DNA from: Arsenophonus sp. aPb
GTDB lineage: Bacteria; Pseudomonadota; Gammaproteobacteria; Enterobacterales; Enterobacteriaceae
Assembly: GCF_029873475.1 (NCBI RefSeq)
Contig: NZ_CP123499.1
Location: 62,001-126,000 of the forward strand
Direction: 5' to 3'
DNA: 64,000 bases
Numbering within the stretch: the stretch's first letter is position 1; every line of letters starts with the position of its first letter. The position numbers and the translations under genes were made by a program. Below the pieces are notes generated by a model that was given only the letters and a program-made list of their open reading frames with translations, ran no database searches and was not told the origin of the DNA. Positions 37,837 to 46,625 of the stretch are shown piece after piece.

Positions 37837-38429
37837 ATGATGGAGATTTTCAGCAATATTCATGTTATTTTATTTTTAATAATAGAAAATAATTAAATTA
37901 GTCTATTTTATGTTAACTATTAATATATTTATATGATTTTCAATGTAGTATTAATTATGAACATCTCTTTTATCAAAAGATAGAACAGAAATTCCTTATA
38001 TAGTCAGCTACATGACATCTTGTCTTTTCGTGAAGTTATGTCTTTTTGACGAGCAAATTTATTTACTGATATATTGTGTCGCCTTGTTGTCGATCTTAAT
38101 AATGCTTACAGCAAATATAAGATAGTATTAAAAAGTAATTGGTTAAAAAATATTGTCGACTGAAGAGAAAATAAAGCTCTTTTCTGCCTGCATAAAGAAT
38201 AAATTTGTTCCATACAATAGGGTTCAGAATATAGTTAGGCAAAAATATTTTCTTAAATTTTGAATAGATCTATCAAGTTATTCCATGTTTAATTGAAAAA
38301 TTGGTTATTTTGTTAGTGCAAATTGATTTGGCAATTGCTAGATTTGGAAATTAATCCCATTAGTATTGTTGGTTCCATTTCCACGTAGTAATTATCTTAT
38401 TACTACTATAAATAACAAATTTTTGCTAA
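37837..38429. other. Intergenic region between convergent genes
   Basis: 593 AT-rich bases between two convergent genes. I see no coding frame with a ribosome site, no tRNA and no clear terminator. Confidence 0.5.
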
Positions 38430-39578
38430 TCAAAATGCCTCACCTACTTGGAAATAAAAGCCAGTACTATTGCGACCCATACCAAAATCTAATCGAATAT
38501 TCATTCTAGGTTTAAATTCGAATCGATAGCCTATACCAACAGTGGGTAACCATTGATTAGCGCCTAGTTTTGATGGTGAGTCACTAAGTGTGCCTGCCCC
38601 AATCCAACCAACGATACCATGGCGCCAATCTAACTTGCGACGATACTCTAATTGGGTAGTAAAGACATTATTATCACGATAACGCCCTTCATAATAACCT
38701 CTCATCTGATTTGCATTACCTAATAAAGAGAGATGATCCCAAGGAACTGAACCTGAAGTAAAACGGGCATAATTATCAACGGCTAAAACGCTATTTTCTG
38801 ATAGTGTGTAATAGGCAGAATATTGTAACTGTGTGCTTTGAAAACGATTGTCGCTAGCTAGTTCTGGAGAAAAATAGCTATATATAACTTCAAGGGCTTG
38901 ACCATGTCGGGCGTTAGGTAAGAAATCACGTGAATCATAATTGAAATGGGCACTAATTCCAGAACTACGTATAGAGCGACCACCTACTGTTTTGGCAAAA
39001 TAATTTTTACCACGTTCATCTAAATCACTAGCATTGAGTGATGAAAAATCCCAACCTAACCCTATATAAGTGTTATCGACTATGCGATAAAGTACTCTTG
39101 GCCTGATAGCAAATTCTTGAGATTTATATTCCACTTTGTTGTGGTCATTTTTACCGGCAGAATAACCTTTTCCCCAATAGTAGGTGGGGATATTATTTAC
39201 CGTACCGGAAATAAATAAACGCCATTGTTCTGCAGATAAAAAATTATAATTATTAAAATTTAGTCCGAAAGCGCCAGTCGCTGATGCAAATCCACTTACA
39301 CCTAATGATGAAGGTTGACTAATTTTATCATTTTTATCAATACGATATAAACCAACTAATGCTACACCAACGCCGACGCTCATTTCTGGTGTATAAAAAG
39401 GGCCTGGCAATAATCCCCAGTCGATAGTTTTAGTTTCATCAAAACGGTTTGCTCCACCCAACTTTTCAAGCTCGCGATCGATATTTTGTCGTTCGGGCAA
39501 AATGTTGGCGTTGGCCGTCGTCGACACAGCAAGTAAATTAATTAAAATTAATCTTATGATGTTACGATAGAAACTCAT
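38430..39578 (-). CDS. BamA/TamA-family outer-membrane beta-barrel without POTRA domains
   Basis: A 382-residue protein with a Sec signal peptide (cleaved after STTANA, about residue 24). A short linker is followed by the 16-strand Omp85-type barrel (surface antigen D15 domain). Family marks include the ISAHFNYDSRDFLPNARHG strand pair near 213 and the NANQMRGYYEGRYRDNN substrate-loop region (the equivalent of the RGF/RGY loop 6 motif). It ends in EAF, the expected aromatic terminus recognised by BamA. Normal BamA/TamA carry POTRA domains; the short N-terminus here has none, as in small D15-like proteins of unknown function. Possible roles are adhesion, lipid or protein translocation. Confidence 0.8.
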   Translation of the reverse strand: MSFYRNIIRLILINLLAVSTTANANILPERQNIDRELEKLGGANRFDETKTIDWGLLPGPFYTPEMSVGVGVALVGLYRIDKNDKISQPSSLGVSGFASATGAFGLNFNNYNFLSAEQWRLFISGTVNNIPTYYWGKGYSAGKNDHNKVEYKSQEFAIRPRVLYRIVDNTYIGLGWDFSSLNASDLDERGKNYFAKTVGGRSIRSSGISAHFNYDSRDFLPNARHGQALEVIYSYFSPELASDNRFQSTQLQYSAYYTLSENSVLAVDNYARFTSGSVPWDHLSLLGNANQMRGYYEGRYRDNNVFTTQLEYRRKLDWRHGIVGWIGAGTLSDSPSKLGANQWLPTVGIGYRFEFKPRMNIRLDFGMGRNSTGFYFQVGEAF

Positions 39579-40072
39579 TAAAAAACTCAGCTCCCCTGGG
39601 AAATAAAGTCATTACGGCTATTATTGGCGCCGATTTTAGAAAAAATATTACAATTAGTATTAATCCAAGCCTTACACTTATCGTTATAATTTGATTTATT
39701 TTCTAGATATTATGCGATTTTGTAGTTGGTTTCTGAGCTTTTTATGTGGTGTTTTTATATTGTGTCACTAAAGTTCGAAAAACATAATGATGACGATGAT
39801 ATAGGGATTTTATCACATTATCAAACATTCTAACTTAGTGTGGCATGTTATTGTGAATATTTAATTAAAAATAGGTAATAATATTGCCAGAATGATAAAT
39901 TTATTATTGCGGGCAAAATTAACTTTCAATTAATAGTGAAATTTTATTATTATGTTATAAATAATTTTTTTTAATTTTATTGGTGAGCATTTAATTAGCA
40001 CAAATATTACAAAATTTTTTTGTTTTATTTATTACTATAAATAAACGGATGTTTATAATTTTTTATTGTTAA
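39579..40072. other. AT-rich intergenic region
   Basis: 494 bases, very AT-rich, with no supported gene. It holds the promoter of the beta-barrel gene, which is read leftward. Confidence 0.5.
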
Positions 40073-40342
40073 TTAATAAAAAGAGTTTAATAAATGATGA
40101 TGGCTTAAACTTTTTTGTTCGTTACAGGAGTCTAAAAATTGACTAATCGTTATATCAAATATATCACAAAAAATATAGATTTTATCAATAGTAATCAGGC
40201 TAATACCATTTTCGTAACGTGATAATTGTTGTTGTGATATGCCAAGGTTAACCGATAATTCTTTTCCTGTCATTCCATTATATTTTCTGATTTTTTTAAT
40301 TTTTCTACCTAATAAACAAGCTATCTCTTGGCGTCTTTTCAT
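40073..40342 (-). CDS. XRE/MrpJ-like helix-turn-helix regulator
   Basis: An 89-residue DNA-binding protein consisting of one Cro/C1-type helix-turn-helix: RKIKKIRKYNGMTGKELSV then LGISQQQLSRYENG. It has a short C-terminal tail. Size and sequence resemble the MrpJ family that in Proteus and relatives represses motility when fimbriae are made. The ATG at 40342 has GGAG six bases upstream and is the likely start, rather than the in-frame TTG four codons earlier. No fimbrial operon is present in the window, so this is an orphan copy; its targets cannot be inferred. Confidence 0.85.
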   Translation of the reverse strand: MKRRQEIACLLGRKIKKIRKYNGMTGKELSVNLGISQQQLSRYENGISLITIDKIYIFCDIFDITISQFLDSCNEQKSLSHHHLLNSFY

Positions 40343-40523
40343 CAAGTGCTCCAATTAATATTGGGTTTATTTTAATTCTAATTAATCGTCTAAGAAAATA
40401 AATATGGAAAAATATTTGGAAATCAGAAAATAAATTATCTGATTTCCAGATAAAAATTAGCAAAAAAATATTATATATTTTAACTTAGGTTAAAAAATTA
40501 CTAATTATAAAAAATAAATCAAA

Positions 40524-41264
40524 TTAGAATAGATATGTCATTCCTAACATGATGTCATGGCTATGTAATCTGGACTCTAGATTGCCTTTTATATTTATTG
40601 GACCTAGATTTGTTACACCATTTGTTTTGGTTTTTCCAGCATTGATATAACGGTAGCTAAGATCTAAAGCCAGATTACTATTAATATCATATTTTACACC
40701 CGCACCAATACTCCAGGCAAAATTATAATTGACTTTTTTACCCGACAGTAATTCAACGTTATTGTTCTGATAATCAGCACTAATATTCGCAGTTCGATTA
40801 TTTTGCGCAACACCCACGCCAGCTAAGACATAAGGTGTAAATTGGCTACTATTCTCTAAATCATAAATTGCATTTACCATTAAAGTATTGATTTGAATTT
40901 TATCTTTCATTTCTATATCTAAGGGCTGACTTGCAATTTCTGCACCAGTTGAACCATTTTTTTTCAGATTACTTCTGGCAGTAAAATCTAATTCCACTCT
41001 GACCGGCAATTGAAACATAGGTTTAAAGTTATAACCTAATGCAATTCCGCCTCCTAAGGCACCAGAAGGAATATTATCTAATTTTCCACTTTCATCAAAG
41101 ATGTTATTACTATTCATTGCAGCAGAAATTGAACCCGTAGATTTTGTTGATTGTACAACAGAGCCACCAATTTTACCGGTGACATACAATCCTGTTTGGT
41201 CTGCTGCATTTACCATGGTGGCAGGCAATCCCGTTATTAAAAATAAAACAAGACACTTTTTCAT
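40524..41264 (-). CDS. Small outer-membrane beta-barrel protein (opacity/OmpA-like porin fold)
   Basis: A 246-residue outer-membrane protein with a signal peptide (cut after MVNAAD, about residue 21) and an eight-strand barrel pattern: alternating strands such as GLYVTGKIGGSVV, ALGGGIALGYNF, VRVELDFTAR, PYVLAGVGVAQNN, AWSIGAGVKYDI and LALDLSYRYIN. It ends with SHDIMLGMTYLF, the terminal Phe signature. Proteins of this class act as adhesins or immune-evasion factors (Opa, Ail, OmpX types), but the subfamily cannot be set from sequence alone. It lies just downstream of the two-component genes on the same strand, with a gap of about 290 bases. Confidence 0.82.
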   Translation of the reverse strand: MKKCLVLFLITGLPATMVNAADQTGLYVTGKIGGSVVQSTKSTGSISAAMNSNNIFDESGKLDNIPSGALGGGIALGYNFKPMFQLPVRVELDFTARSNLKKNGSTGAEIASQPLDIEMKDKIQINTLMVNAIYDLENSSQFTPYVLAGVGVAQNNRTANISADYQNNNVELLSGKKVNYNFAWSIGAGVKYDINSNLALDLSYRYINAGKTKTNGVTNLGPINIKGNLESRLHSHDIMLGMTYLF

Positions 41265-41556
41265 ACAATGATTTCTCCGGTTTAATTGATATCAGAATAT
41301 ATTAATAATCAACTGACTAACCTTTCTAAATTAATCAGAATAAAGCCTGTAAATAATGATCAGAAATAATCAAGTATGCTCTGATTAACTATTATTATAT
41401 GGCTTATATTTTTTATTATGTTGAGTAATTTTTGTCACATGAAAATTACTTAGCGGTAATATAAAGTTAACTTGATGAGATTTAAACAAGAGTACTCTCA
41501 AAAATAAGAAAATAGAAAAATGGAATATGTTGTTTTTTAGTCAGAGATAATCATGA

Positions 41557-43869
41557 TTAATTAGAATCATTTTTTTTATGAGTTAAAGCTTCTAATTGGA
41601 ACAATAAGGTTTTTATAGCCTCATTGTTTTTTATATCAATGCTATTTTTTTTAATTAAATTTTCAATTGAAGATATTAAATTCGCTATGGTATGATTATT
41701 ATTTTGTAAAGCTGCTCCTTTCATTCGATGTAAATAGTAGTTGATATTATTCGTATCATTCATAGTGCTAGCTAAACTTAAGTTTTTAAAATCTACGGTT
41801 AATATTTTATAAAATAGTTCATCGTTATTATTAGTATTAATATTTTCAGATAGCTCTTCTATATTAGAATTTAAATAACTCCATTTAGTTAAACATATGG
41901 CTAAGTCTTTTAATGTTATCGGTTTTGATAAAATATCATTGCCACCATGATTAATGAATTGTTCAATATGCTGATTGCTGGTATTCGCAGAGATGGAAAT
42001 TATTGGTGTAGTAACCCGATTTTGTATTTTTTCTAAATTTCTTATTGTATTACATACTTCATATCCCGTCATGTCAGGCAGAAAACTATCTAATAGTACT
42101 AAATCATAATAATTTTCTTGTTTGAATTTTTCTATTGCATCATTACCATTTAATACATATTCCCAATCACAGTTTAAAATATCTAATTGCTTAGTGATAA
42201 CATCAATATTATATATATTATCATCAATAATAAGAATCGATAATTTACTTAGTGTACTGATTTTTTCGATACTTATTTCTTCATCTTTATTAATATTTAT
42301 TATTTCATTAGATTTATCAGCTGGGATAACAATTTTTATTTCTGTACCAATATTTTTTATACTTTTAATTGATAAATCAGCCTTCATAATCTTAGAAAAT
42401 TTTTTGCAGATGAATAATCCAAGACCACTACCCGTTTGATTATAATTTAATTGTTTATTGGCATCTTGAAACCATGGTTGGAAAAGTTTTTTTTGTTTTT
42501 TTTCATCGATGCCTATGCCAGAGTCTTTTATTAATAAAAATAATTTATTTTTTGTATATTTAGCAGTAAATAAGATATATCCTTGTTCTGTAAATTTTAT
42601 TGCATTAGATATGATATTTCGCATGATTTGACGTAATTTATCAGAATCAATATTAATATATGTTTTTTCAGGAATAAATGATTTATAAATTAAATCTATT
42701 TTTTTTGATTCAGATAAAGGAGTAAATTCATTTTTTGTTTCAATAAGTAACTTATTGATATCAATTGTTTTGTTGTTTAATTTTAGTTCTTTTGCTTCTA
42801 ATTTAGAAGCATCTAATACATTATTTAGAAATGATAGTAAAGCTACGGATGAATTACTTGAGATAGTTGTAAACTTCTCCAGATCCTTATTTTTTAATTT
42901 CAATTTTAATATTTCTAGTGATGCTATGATTGCATTTAATGGTGTACGAATTTCATGACTCATCATAGAGATAAAAAGTGATTTTGATAATTCATTATTT
43001 TGAGCTGATATTTGCGCTTTTCTGATATAAAAAAGTAATGTTAATAGGAATAAAAATATTAAAATAGCGGTAATTATTTCAAGATAATAATATTTTAATA
43101 TCATATTAAATGGTGGTGCGGTGATATCTAATTCATCAATCCATTTTTTATATATTTCATCACTTCGTTTGGCAGAGATACTATTTAGCGATTTATCAAT
43201 AATTGATTTTAATATTGGCATATCGGATGAAATAGCCATAGTGATATTGGTGTTTAATTCAGGAATAACACCGGAAAAATTTAAATGATTGGCATAATAT
43301 TTGTGGACCAGAGGCCAAAATATAAGGTTTGGACCTATAACGGCATATGCATCACAGGTATCACACAGCTGATTTAAGCTTGAAATTGCATCTTCTTCTG
43401 GGATTAGTATTATCTGGGGGTAGTGTTCTTTTAAAAAAGCTTCATAAGAACTATTTCTTTTTACCACAACTTTTTTCCCATCAAGTTGATGAGGTGTAAA
43501 CATAGATGGTGCATCTGGTCTTGTGACGATTACTGCTGAGGTGAAGATATAGGGATAGCTTTGTAACCATTTTTTATCATTAGACGTTTTACTAATAAAA
43601 TTAGCAATAATTTTTATATTTTTTTCTTTTTGATCACGATAGATAAATTTTAATCCGGTTTTTTTTTCTATTTCATTTAAATATTCGCGAGATATGCCAT
43701 GATGAACATTATTATCAATATACTCTATTCGATTATTAGGAATGATAGTATAATAAATGACAGGGTTATGCTTTAACCAATCCCGTTCAATTTGATTAAA
43801 TTCTGTCGCTAAAGTAGTAGTCGGTAAAATTAAATTAAAAATTAGGCTAATTAATTTAAATTTTTTCAT
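41557..43869 (-). CDS. EvgS/BvgS-like hybrid sensor histidine kinase
   Basis: A 770-residue unorthodox phosphorelay kinase. A signal sequence is followed by one periplasmic Venus-flytrap (SBP_bac_3) domain (about 30-245), a transmembrane helix (about 258-280) and the dimerisation domain with MMSHEIRTPLNA (His near 303). Next come the HATPase with N-box ISNAIKFTEQG and G-box DSGIGID (about 410-520), a receiver with Asp near 592 in VLLDSFLPD and a C-terminal Hpt domain with His near 714 in LHRMKGAA. E. coli EvgS has two flytrap domains and a PAS domain; here there is one flytrap and only about 25 residues between the membrane and the H-box, so no PAS. It overlaps the response-regulator gene by 14 bases. 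Confidence 0.93.
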   Translation of the reverse strand: MKKFKLISLIFNLILPTTTLATEFNQIERDWLKHNPVIYYTIIPNNRIEYIDNNVHHGISREYLNEIEKKTGLKFIYRDQKEKNIKIIANFISKTSNDKKWLQSYPYIFTSAVIVTRPDAPSMFTPHQLDGKKVVVKRNSSYEAFLKEHYPQIILIPEEDAISSLNQLCDTCDAYAVIGPNLIFWPLVHKYYANHLNFSGVIPELNTNITMAISSDMPILKSIIDKSLNSISAKRSDEIYKKWIDELDITAPPFNMILKYYYLEIITAILIFLFLLTLLFYIRKAQISAQNNELSKSLFISMMSHEIRTPLNAIIASLEILKLKLKNKDLEKFTTISSNSSVALLSFLNNVLDASKLEAKELKLNNKTIDINKLLIETKNEFTPLSESKKIDLIYKSFIPEKTYINIDSDKLRQIMRNIISNAIKFTEQGYILFTAKYTKNKLFLLIKDSGIGIDEKKQKKLFQPWFQDANKQLNYNQTGSGLGLFICKKFSKIMKADLSIKSIKNIGTEIKIVIPADKSNEIININKDEEISIEKISTLSKLSILIIDDNIYNIDVITKQLDILNCDWEYVLNGNDAIEKFKQENYYDLVLLDSFLPDMTGYEVCNTIRNLEKIQNRVTTPIISISANTSNQHIEQFINHGGNDILSKPITLKDLAICLTKWSYLNSNIEELSENINTNNNDELFYKILTVDFKNLSLASTMNDTNNINYYLHRMKGAALQNNNHTIANLISSIENLIKKNSIDIKNNEAIKTLLFQLEALTHKKNDSN

Positions 43870-44536
43870 TTTTCAATATTTCGTCTTTTATAATAAATAA
43901 TTGATGATCGGCAGTTAAACCTAATTTTCTAAGTGCGGTTTGTTTTTGTCCACTTATTGTTTTTATACTGCGATTATATTTTTGGGCAATCATTGAAACA
44001 GTTAAACCATCGAGAAAACAGCGAATTACTTCTAACTCTTTTTTAGATAAATCAGAAACGGAGACATTTGATAATATAGAGTTTGGTGAATTATCAGTGA
44101 TACTTTCATAGTGAAACTCAAGTTTTTTTAAACTGTCAAATACCTGATTAAAATAATATTTTCCTTTATATATCGCATCTACTGCATTTATTAGCTGTTG
44201 CTTTTTAGCATTTTTTTTACTTATAAAACCTTTTGCGCCACATCTGAAAATTTGTCCTATTATGGCAAGATCTGAATAGGCAGATATAACTAATATTTTT
44301 AATTTGTTATATCTTTTATGGAGATCCTTTATCAGGGTAAGTCCATCTAAATCTTCAGGTGATAAGGCATAATCCATGACTATTATATCAGGTGTATTGG
44401 CAGCTAAATATTTTTTTAAGTCATGAGAGTTTGTGTAACTATTTAATACTGAAACATGAGTTGATTCCAGTTCTTTTTCTATGCCTGATAAAATTATAGA
44501 ATGATCATCAAGTACAACTACTTCTATTTTTTTCAT
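43856..44536 (-). CDS. NarL/RcsB-family response regulator (EvgA/BvgA-like partner)
   Basis: A 226-residue transcription factor. The receiver domain has the acidic pair in VVLDDHS, phospho-acceptor Asp55 in IIVMDYAL and a conserved Lys in GFISKK. The C-terminal LuxR-type helix-turn-helix is LSKKELEVIRCFLDGLTV with the recognition helix NRSIKTISGQKQTALRKLG, very close in style to RcsB and EvgA. The start is the ATG at 44536: AAGGA lies five bases before it, while the ATG two codons upstream overlaps that ribosome site. It is the first gene of a regulator-kinase operon and is probably autoregulated. Targets are unknown; the outer-membrane protein gene after the kinase is a candidate. Confidence 0.92.
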   Translation of the reverse strand: MKKIEVVVLDDHSIILSGIEKELESTHVSVLNSYTNSHDLKKYLAANTPDIIVMDYALSPEDLDGLTLIKDLHKRYNKLKILVISAYSDLAIIGQIFRCGAKGFISKKNAKKQQLINAVDAIYKGKYYFNQVFDSLKKLEFHYESITDNSPNSILSNVSVSDLSKKELEVIRCFLDGLTVSMIAQKYNRSIKTISGQKQTALRKLGLTADHQLFIIKDEILKNEKI

Positions 44537-45145
44537 ACACATCCTTTACAGTAGCAGAAACTGGAATAGTTTTAAGAATGTCACTTTTCTATTTTAAACA
44601 AAATCTTCAATAATTAATTTTTAATTATAATGGAAAAATAACTATTATAAACAAATTATTATATTTTTTTTAATAATGTTTTAAGTAGATTGTTAAATGG
44701 GTAATTATTGACGTGAGAGACAGCCCCCAGCTTTAATAAGAAATTTTATTATTTTAACACTTAAAAAATAATCAAAATGTTGCTAATTTAGACTGTGATT
44801 TATCTAGATGGAATTATAAATTTAAATATTTTCTTCATTGTTAATTTGTTAGCTGAAAATTAATTAAACATATTGCTATAGAAGTAGAATTTATTTAGGA
44901 ACTTGAAGAAATTAAGAATTGTTAAACCTATTTTATACTAAGTAAATGATTTAGTGTTATAGAACATATTTTTAAGTTATGTAACAATAAAAAACTATTA
45001 TGTTAAAATACAATGCCTAGTTATGTATTAATTACCTTAGGGTAAGAAATAGAAAATTATTTTGTTAGATTATTATAACTTCACTTTATTTTTTAGAAGG
45101 TTATAGTATTTTAGCTATTTAATAATTAATCCTCATTTAACATAG
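44537..45145. other. Intergenic region upstream of the phosphorelay operon
   Basis: About 610 AT-rich bases between the response regulator and the cpxP transcript end. No gene is supported. It must contain the promoter of the phosphorelay operon. Confidence 0.5.
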
Positions 45146-45170
45146 AAAAAAGCCCTCTATAATAGAGGGC
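45146..45170 (-). terminator. Terminator of cpxP and CpxQ
   Basis: Stem GCCCTCTA / TAGAGGGC with loop TTA-type bases (45152-45170) followed on the minus strand by six T (the A-run at 45146-45151). It ends the cpxP transcript and forms the 3' end of the CpxQ-like small RNA, where the U-tail would bind Hfq. Confidence 0.88.
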
Positions 45171-45205
45171 AACAAAGACAGGGATGGTGTCTATGGCAAG
45201 GAAAA
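45146..45205 (-). ncRNA. cpxQ: CpxQ-like small RNA from the cpxP 3' UTR
   Basis: Downstream of cpxP the minus strand reads TTTTCC followed directly by TTGCCATAGACACCATCC and then CTGTCTT, ending at the terminator hairpin. The first part is the conserved core of CpxQ, the Hfq-dependent RNA released from cpxP mRNA by RNase E in E. coli and Salmonella that represses inner-membrane protein mRNAs such as nhaB and cpxP-linked stress targets. The U-rich 5' end fits the known cleavage position. The terminator stem sequence differs from that of E. coli, as expected. Size about 60 bases. A 10-base tandem repeat (TGCTACTTAT twice, plus a half copy, 45221-45245) lies between the cpxP stop and the RNA. 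Confidence 0.85.
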
Positions 45206-45262
45206 ACTTCAATGATTACTTGCTACTTATTGCTACTTATTGCTAAGTTTGTTACGAAATAC

Positions 45263-45775
45263 TCAATACTTTGATCGTGATAGCTGTTTTTGATGTTGTT
45301 TCTCCAGTATCATTTTTTGATCGTGTGTTAATAATTTATAAAATTGATGATAAATACGAGCCATCTCAATTTGTTGTTCAACAATTTCTTGTGACAATTT
45401 TTCTGCTGTTGCGCGAAAAGCGACTTCATCAAAAATATCTGCTGTCATTAAATCATGTAAAGTTTCTCTTTCTTGTCGTGAAACTTTCTTTTTAAAACTT
45501 TGTTGCCGCTGTGAAGCCATCAGGTCACGCATTTGCTGGCGTTGTCTCTCGCTTAATGTAATACCTTTTATTAAAGGAACAAATATATCATAGGGATTAC
45601 ATAGCTTGTCTCTTGTTATGTTCCGCTTAGAAATAGGGCTATCATGTTTTACAGCCTGTATTTGTTCGGCGGGTTGTGTTGCTGCTAAATTAACATCTGC
45701 TGTTTCGGCTAAAGCCGATGTTGAGCCAACAATAAATAGCGATGATGTAAAAGTTATCATTGCCCAGTGACGCAT
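45263..45775 (-). CDS. cpxP: Periplasmic stress adaptor CpxP
   Basis: A 170-residue periplasmic protein with signal peptide (cut after ALAET region, about residue 23) and two LTxxQ-type motifs, here GITLSERQRQQMRDL near 90 and LLTHDQKMILEKQ near 150. CpxP binds the CpxA sensor to hold it off and carries misfolded pilins and other proteins to DegP. It is divergent from cpxRA, with a CpxR box between, as in enterobacteria. The long basic N-terminal linker is normal for the family. Its 3' UTR encodes a CpxQ-like RNA. Confidence 0.95.
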   Translation of the reverse strand: MRHWAMITFTSSLFIVGSTSALAETADVNLAATQPAEQIQAVKHDSPISKRNITRDKLCNPYDIFVPLIKGITLSERQRQQMRDLMASQRQQSFKKKVSRQERETLHDLMTADIFDEVAFRATAEKLSQEIVEQQIEMARIYHQFYKLLTHDQKMILEKQHQKQLSRSKY

Positions 45776-45861
45776 TAATAATTTACTCCCGCCCTCTTTG
45801 GATAAAAATGTTAATATTATACTAACTATATCCGTGTGGTTGAAAACAAGCGTCAGAGCAT

Positions 45862-45876
45862 GTAAAAGAACGTAAA
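45862..45876 (+). promoter_or_regulatory. CpxR box in the cpxP/cpxRA divergent promoter
   Basis: GTAAA-AGAAC-GTAAA matches the CpxR recognition consensus GTAAA-N5-GTAAA exactly. It lies 87 bases upstream of the cpxP start and 54 bases upstream of cpxR, where CpxR~P activates both units in E. coli. Confidence 0.9.
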
Positions 45877-45929
45877 GTCATGGCATCGCGGCGATTCTTG
45901 TCGTATTTTGCTCTTGGAGGATATGACTA

Positions 45930-46625
45930 ATGCATAAAATCTTACTTGTTGATGATGACCGCGAACTGACTTCGCTGTTAAAAGAATTACTTGAAATGGA
46001 GGGCTTTAGTGTGATTATCGCCTATGATGGCGAACAAGCATTAACGCTTCTCGATTCAACAATTGATCTACTATTACTTGATATCATGATGCCCAAGAAA
46101 AATGGTATTGATACATTAAAAGAGATACGTCGACAATATCAAATTCCGGTGATTATGTTAACCGCTCGCGGCAGTGATTTGGATCGTGTTCTTGGTTTGG
46201 AATTAGGAGCAGATGATTATTTACCTAAACCATTTAATGATCGGGAATTAGTTGCACGTATACGAGCCTTACTAAGGCGCTCAAATTGGAGTGAGCAAAG
46301 TCAGGATAATCTTAATTCGTCAATCTGTCAGGTAGATGGTTTACAGTTGAATCCAGGACGGCAAGAAGCCAGTTTTAATGGAAAGGTTCTTGATCTCACT
46401 GGAACAGAGTTCACTTTACTCTATTTATTAGCACAACATCTTGGTCAAGTTGTTTCCCGAGAACATCTTAGCCAAGAGGTTTTAGGGAAACGTTTAACAC
46501 CGTTTGATCGTGCTATTGATATGCATATCTCAAATTTGCGGCGTAAATTACCTGAAAGAACCGATGGTTTGCCTTGGTTTAAAACTCTACGTGGACGAGG
46601 ATATTTGATGGTTTCAGCGACATGA
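45930..46625 (+). CDS. cpxR: Envelope-stress response regulator CpxR
   Basis: A 231-residue OmpR-family regulator. The receiver has KILLVDDDRELTSLLKELLE, phospho-Asp51 in LLLLDIMMP and Lys in ADDYLPKPF. The C-terminal winged helix has LDLTGTEFTLLYLLAQHLGQ and the recognition segment RAIDMHISNLRRKLPE. GGAGG precedes the ATG. It activates genes for periplasmic folding and degradation, including cpxP, and represses some envelope complexes. It overlaps cpxA by four bases (ATGA), so the pair is translationally coupled. Confidence 0.97.
   Translation: MHKILLVDDDRELTSLLKELLEMEGFSVIIAYDGEQALTLLDSTIDLLLLDIMMPKKNGIDTLKEIRRQYQIPVIMLTARGSDLDRVLGLELGADDYLPKPFNDRELVARIRALLRRSNWSEQSQDNLNSSICQVDGLQLNPGRQEASFNGKVLDLTGTEFTLLYLLAQHLGQVVSREHLSQEVLGKRLTPFDRAIDMHISNLRRKLPERTDGLPWFKTLRGRGYLMVSAT

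Noticed and set aside
45221..45245. Short tandem repeat considered as a CRISPR or iteron array
   Set aside because: Only two full 10-base copies without spacers; it is a simple repeat in the cpxP 3' UTR. No CRISPR array was seen anywhere in the window.
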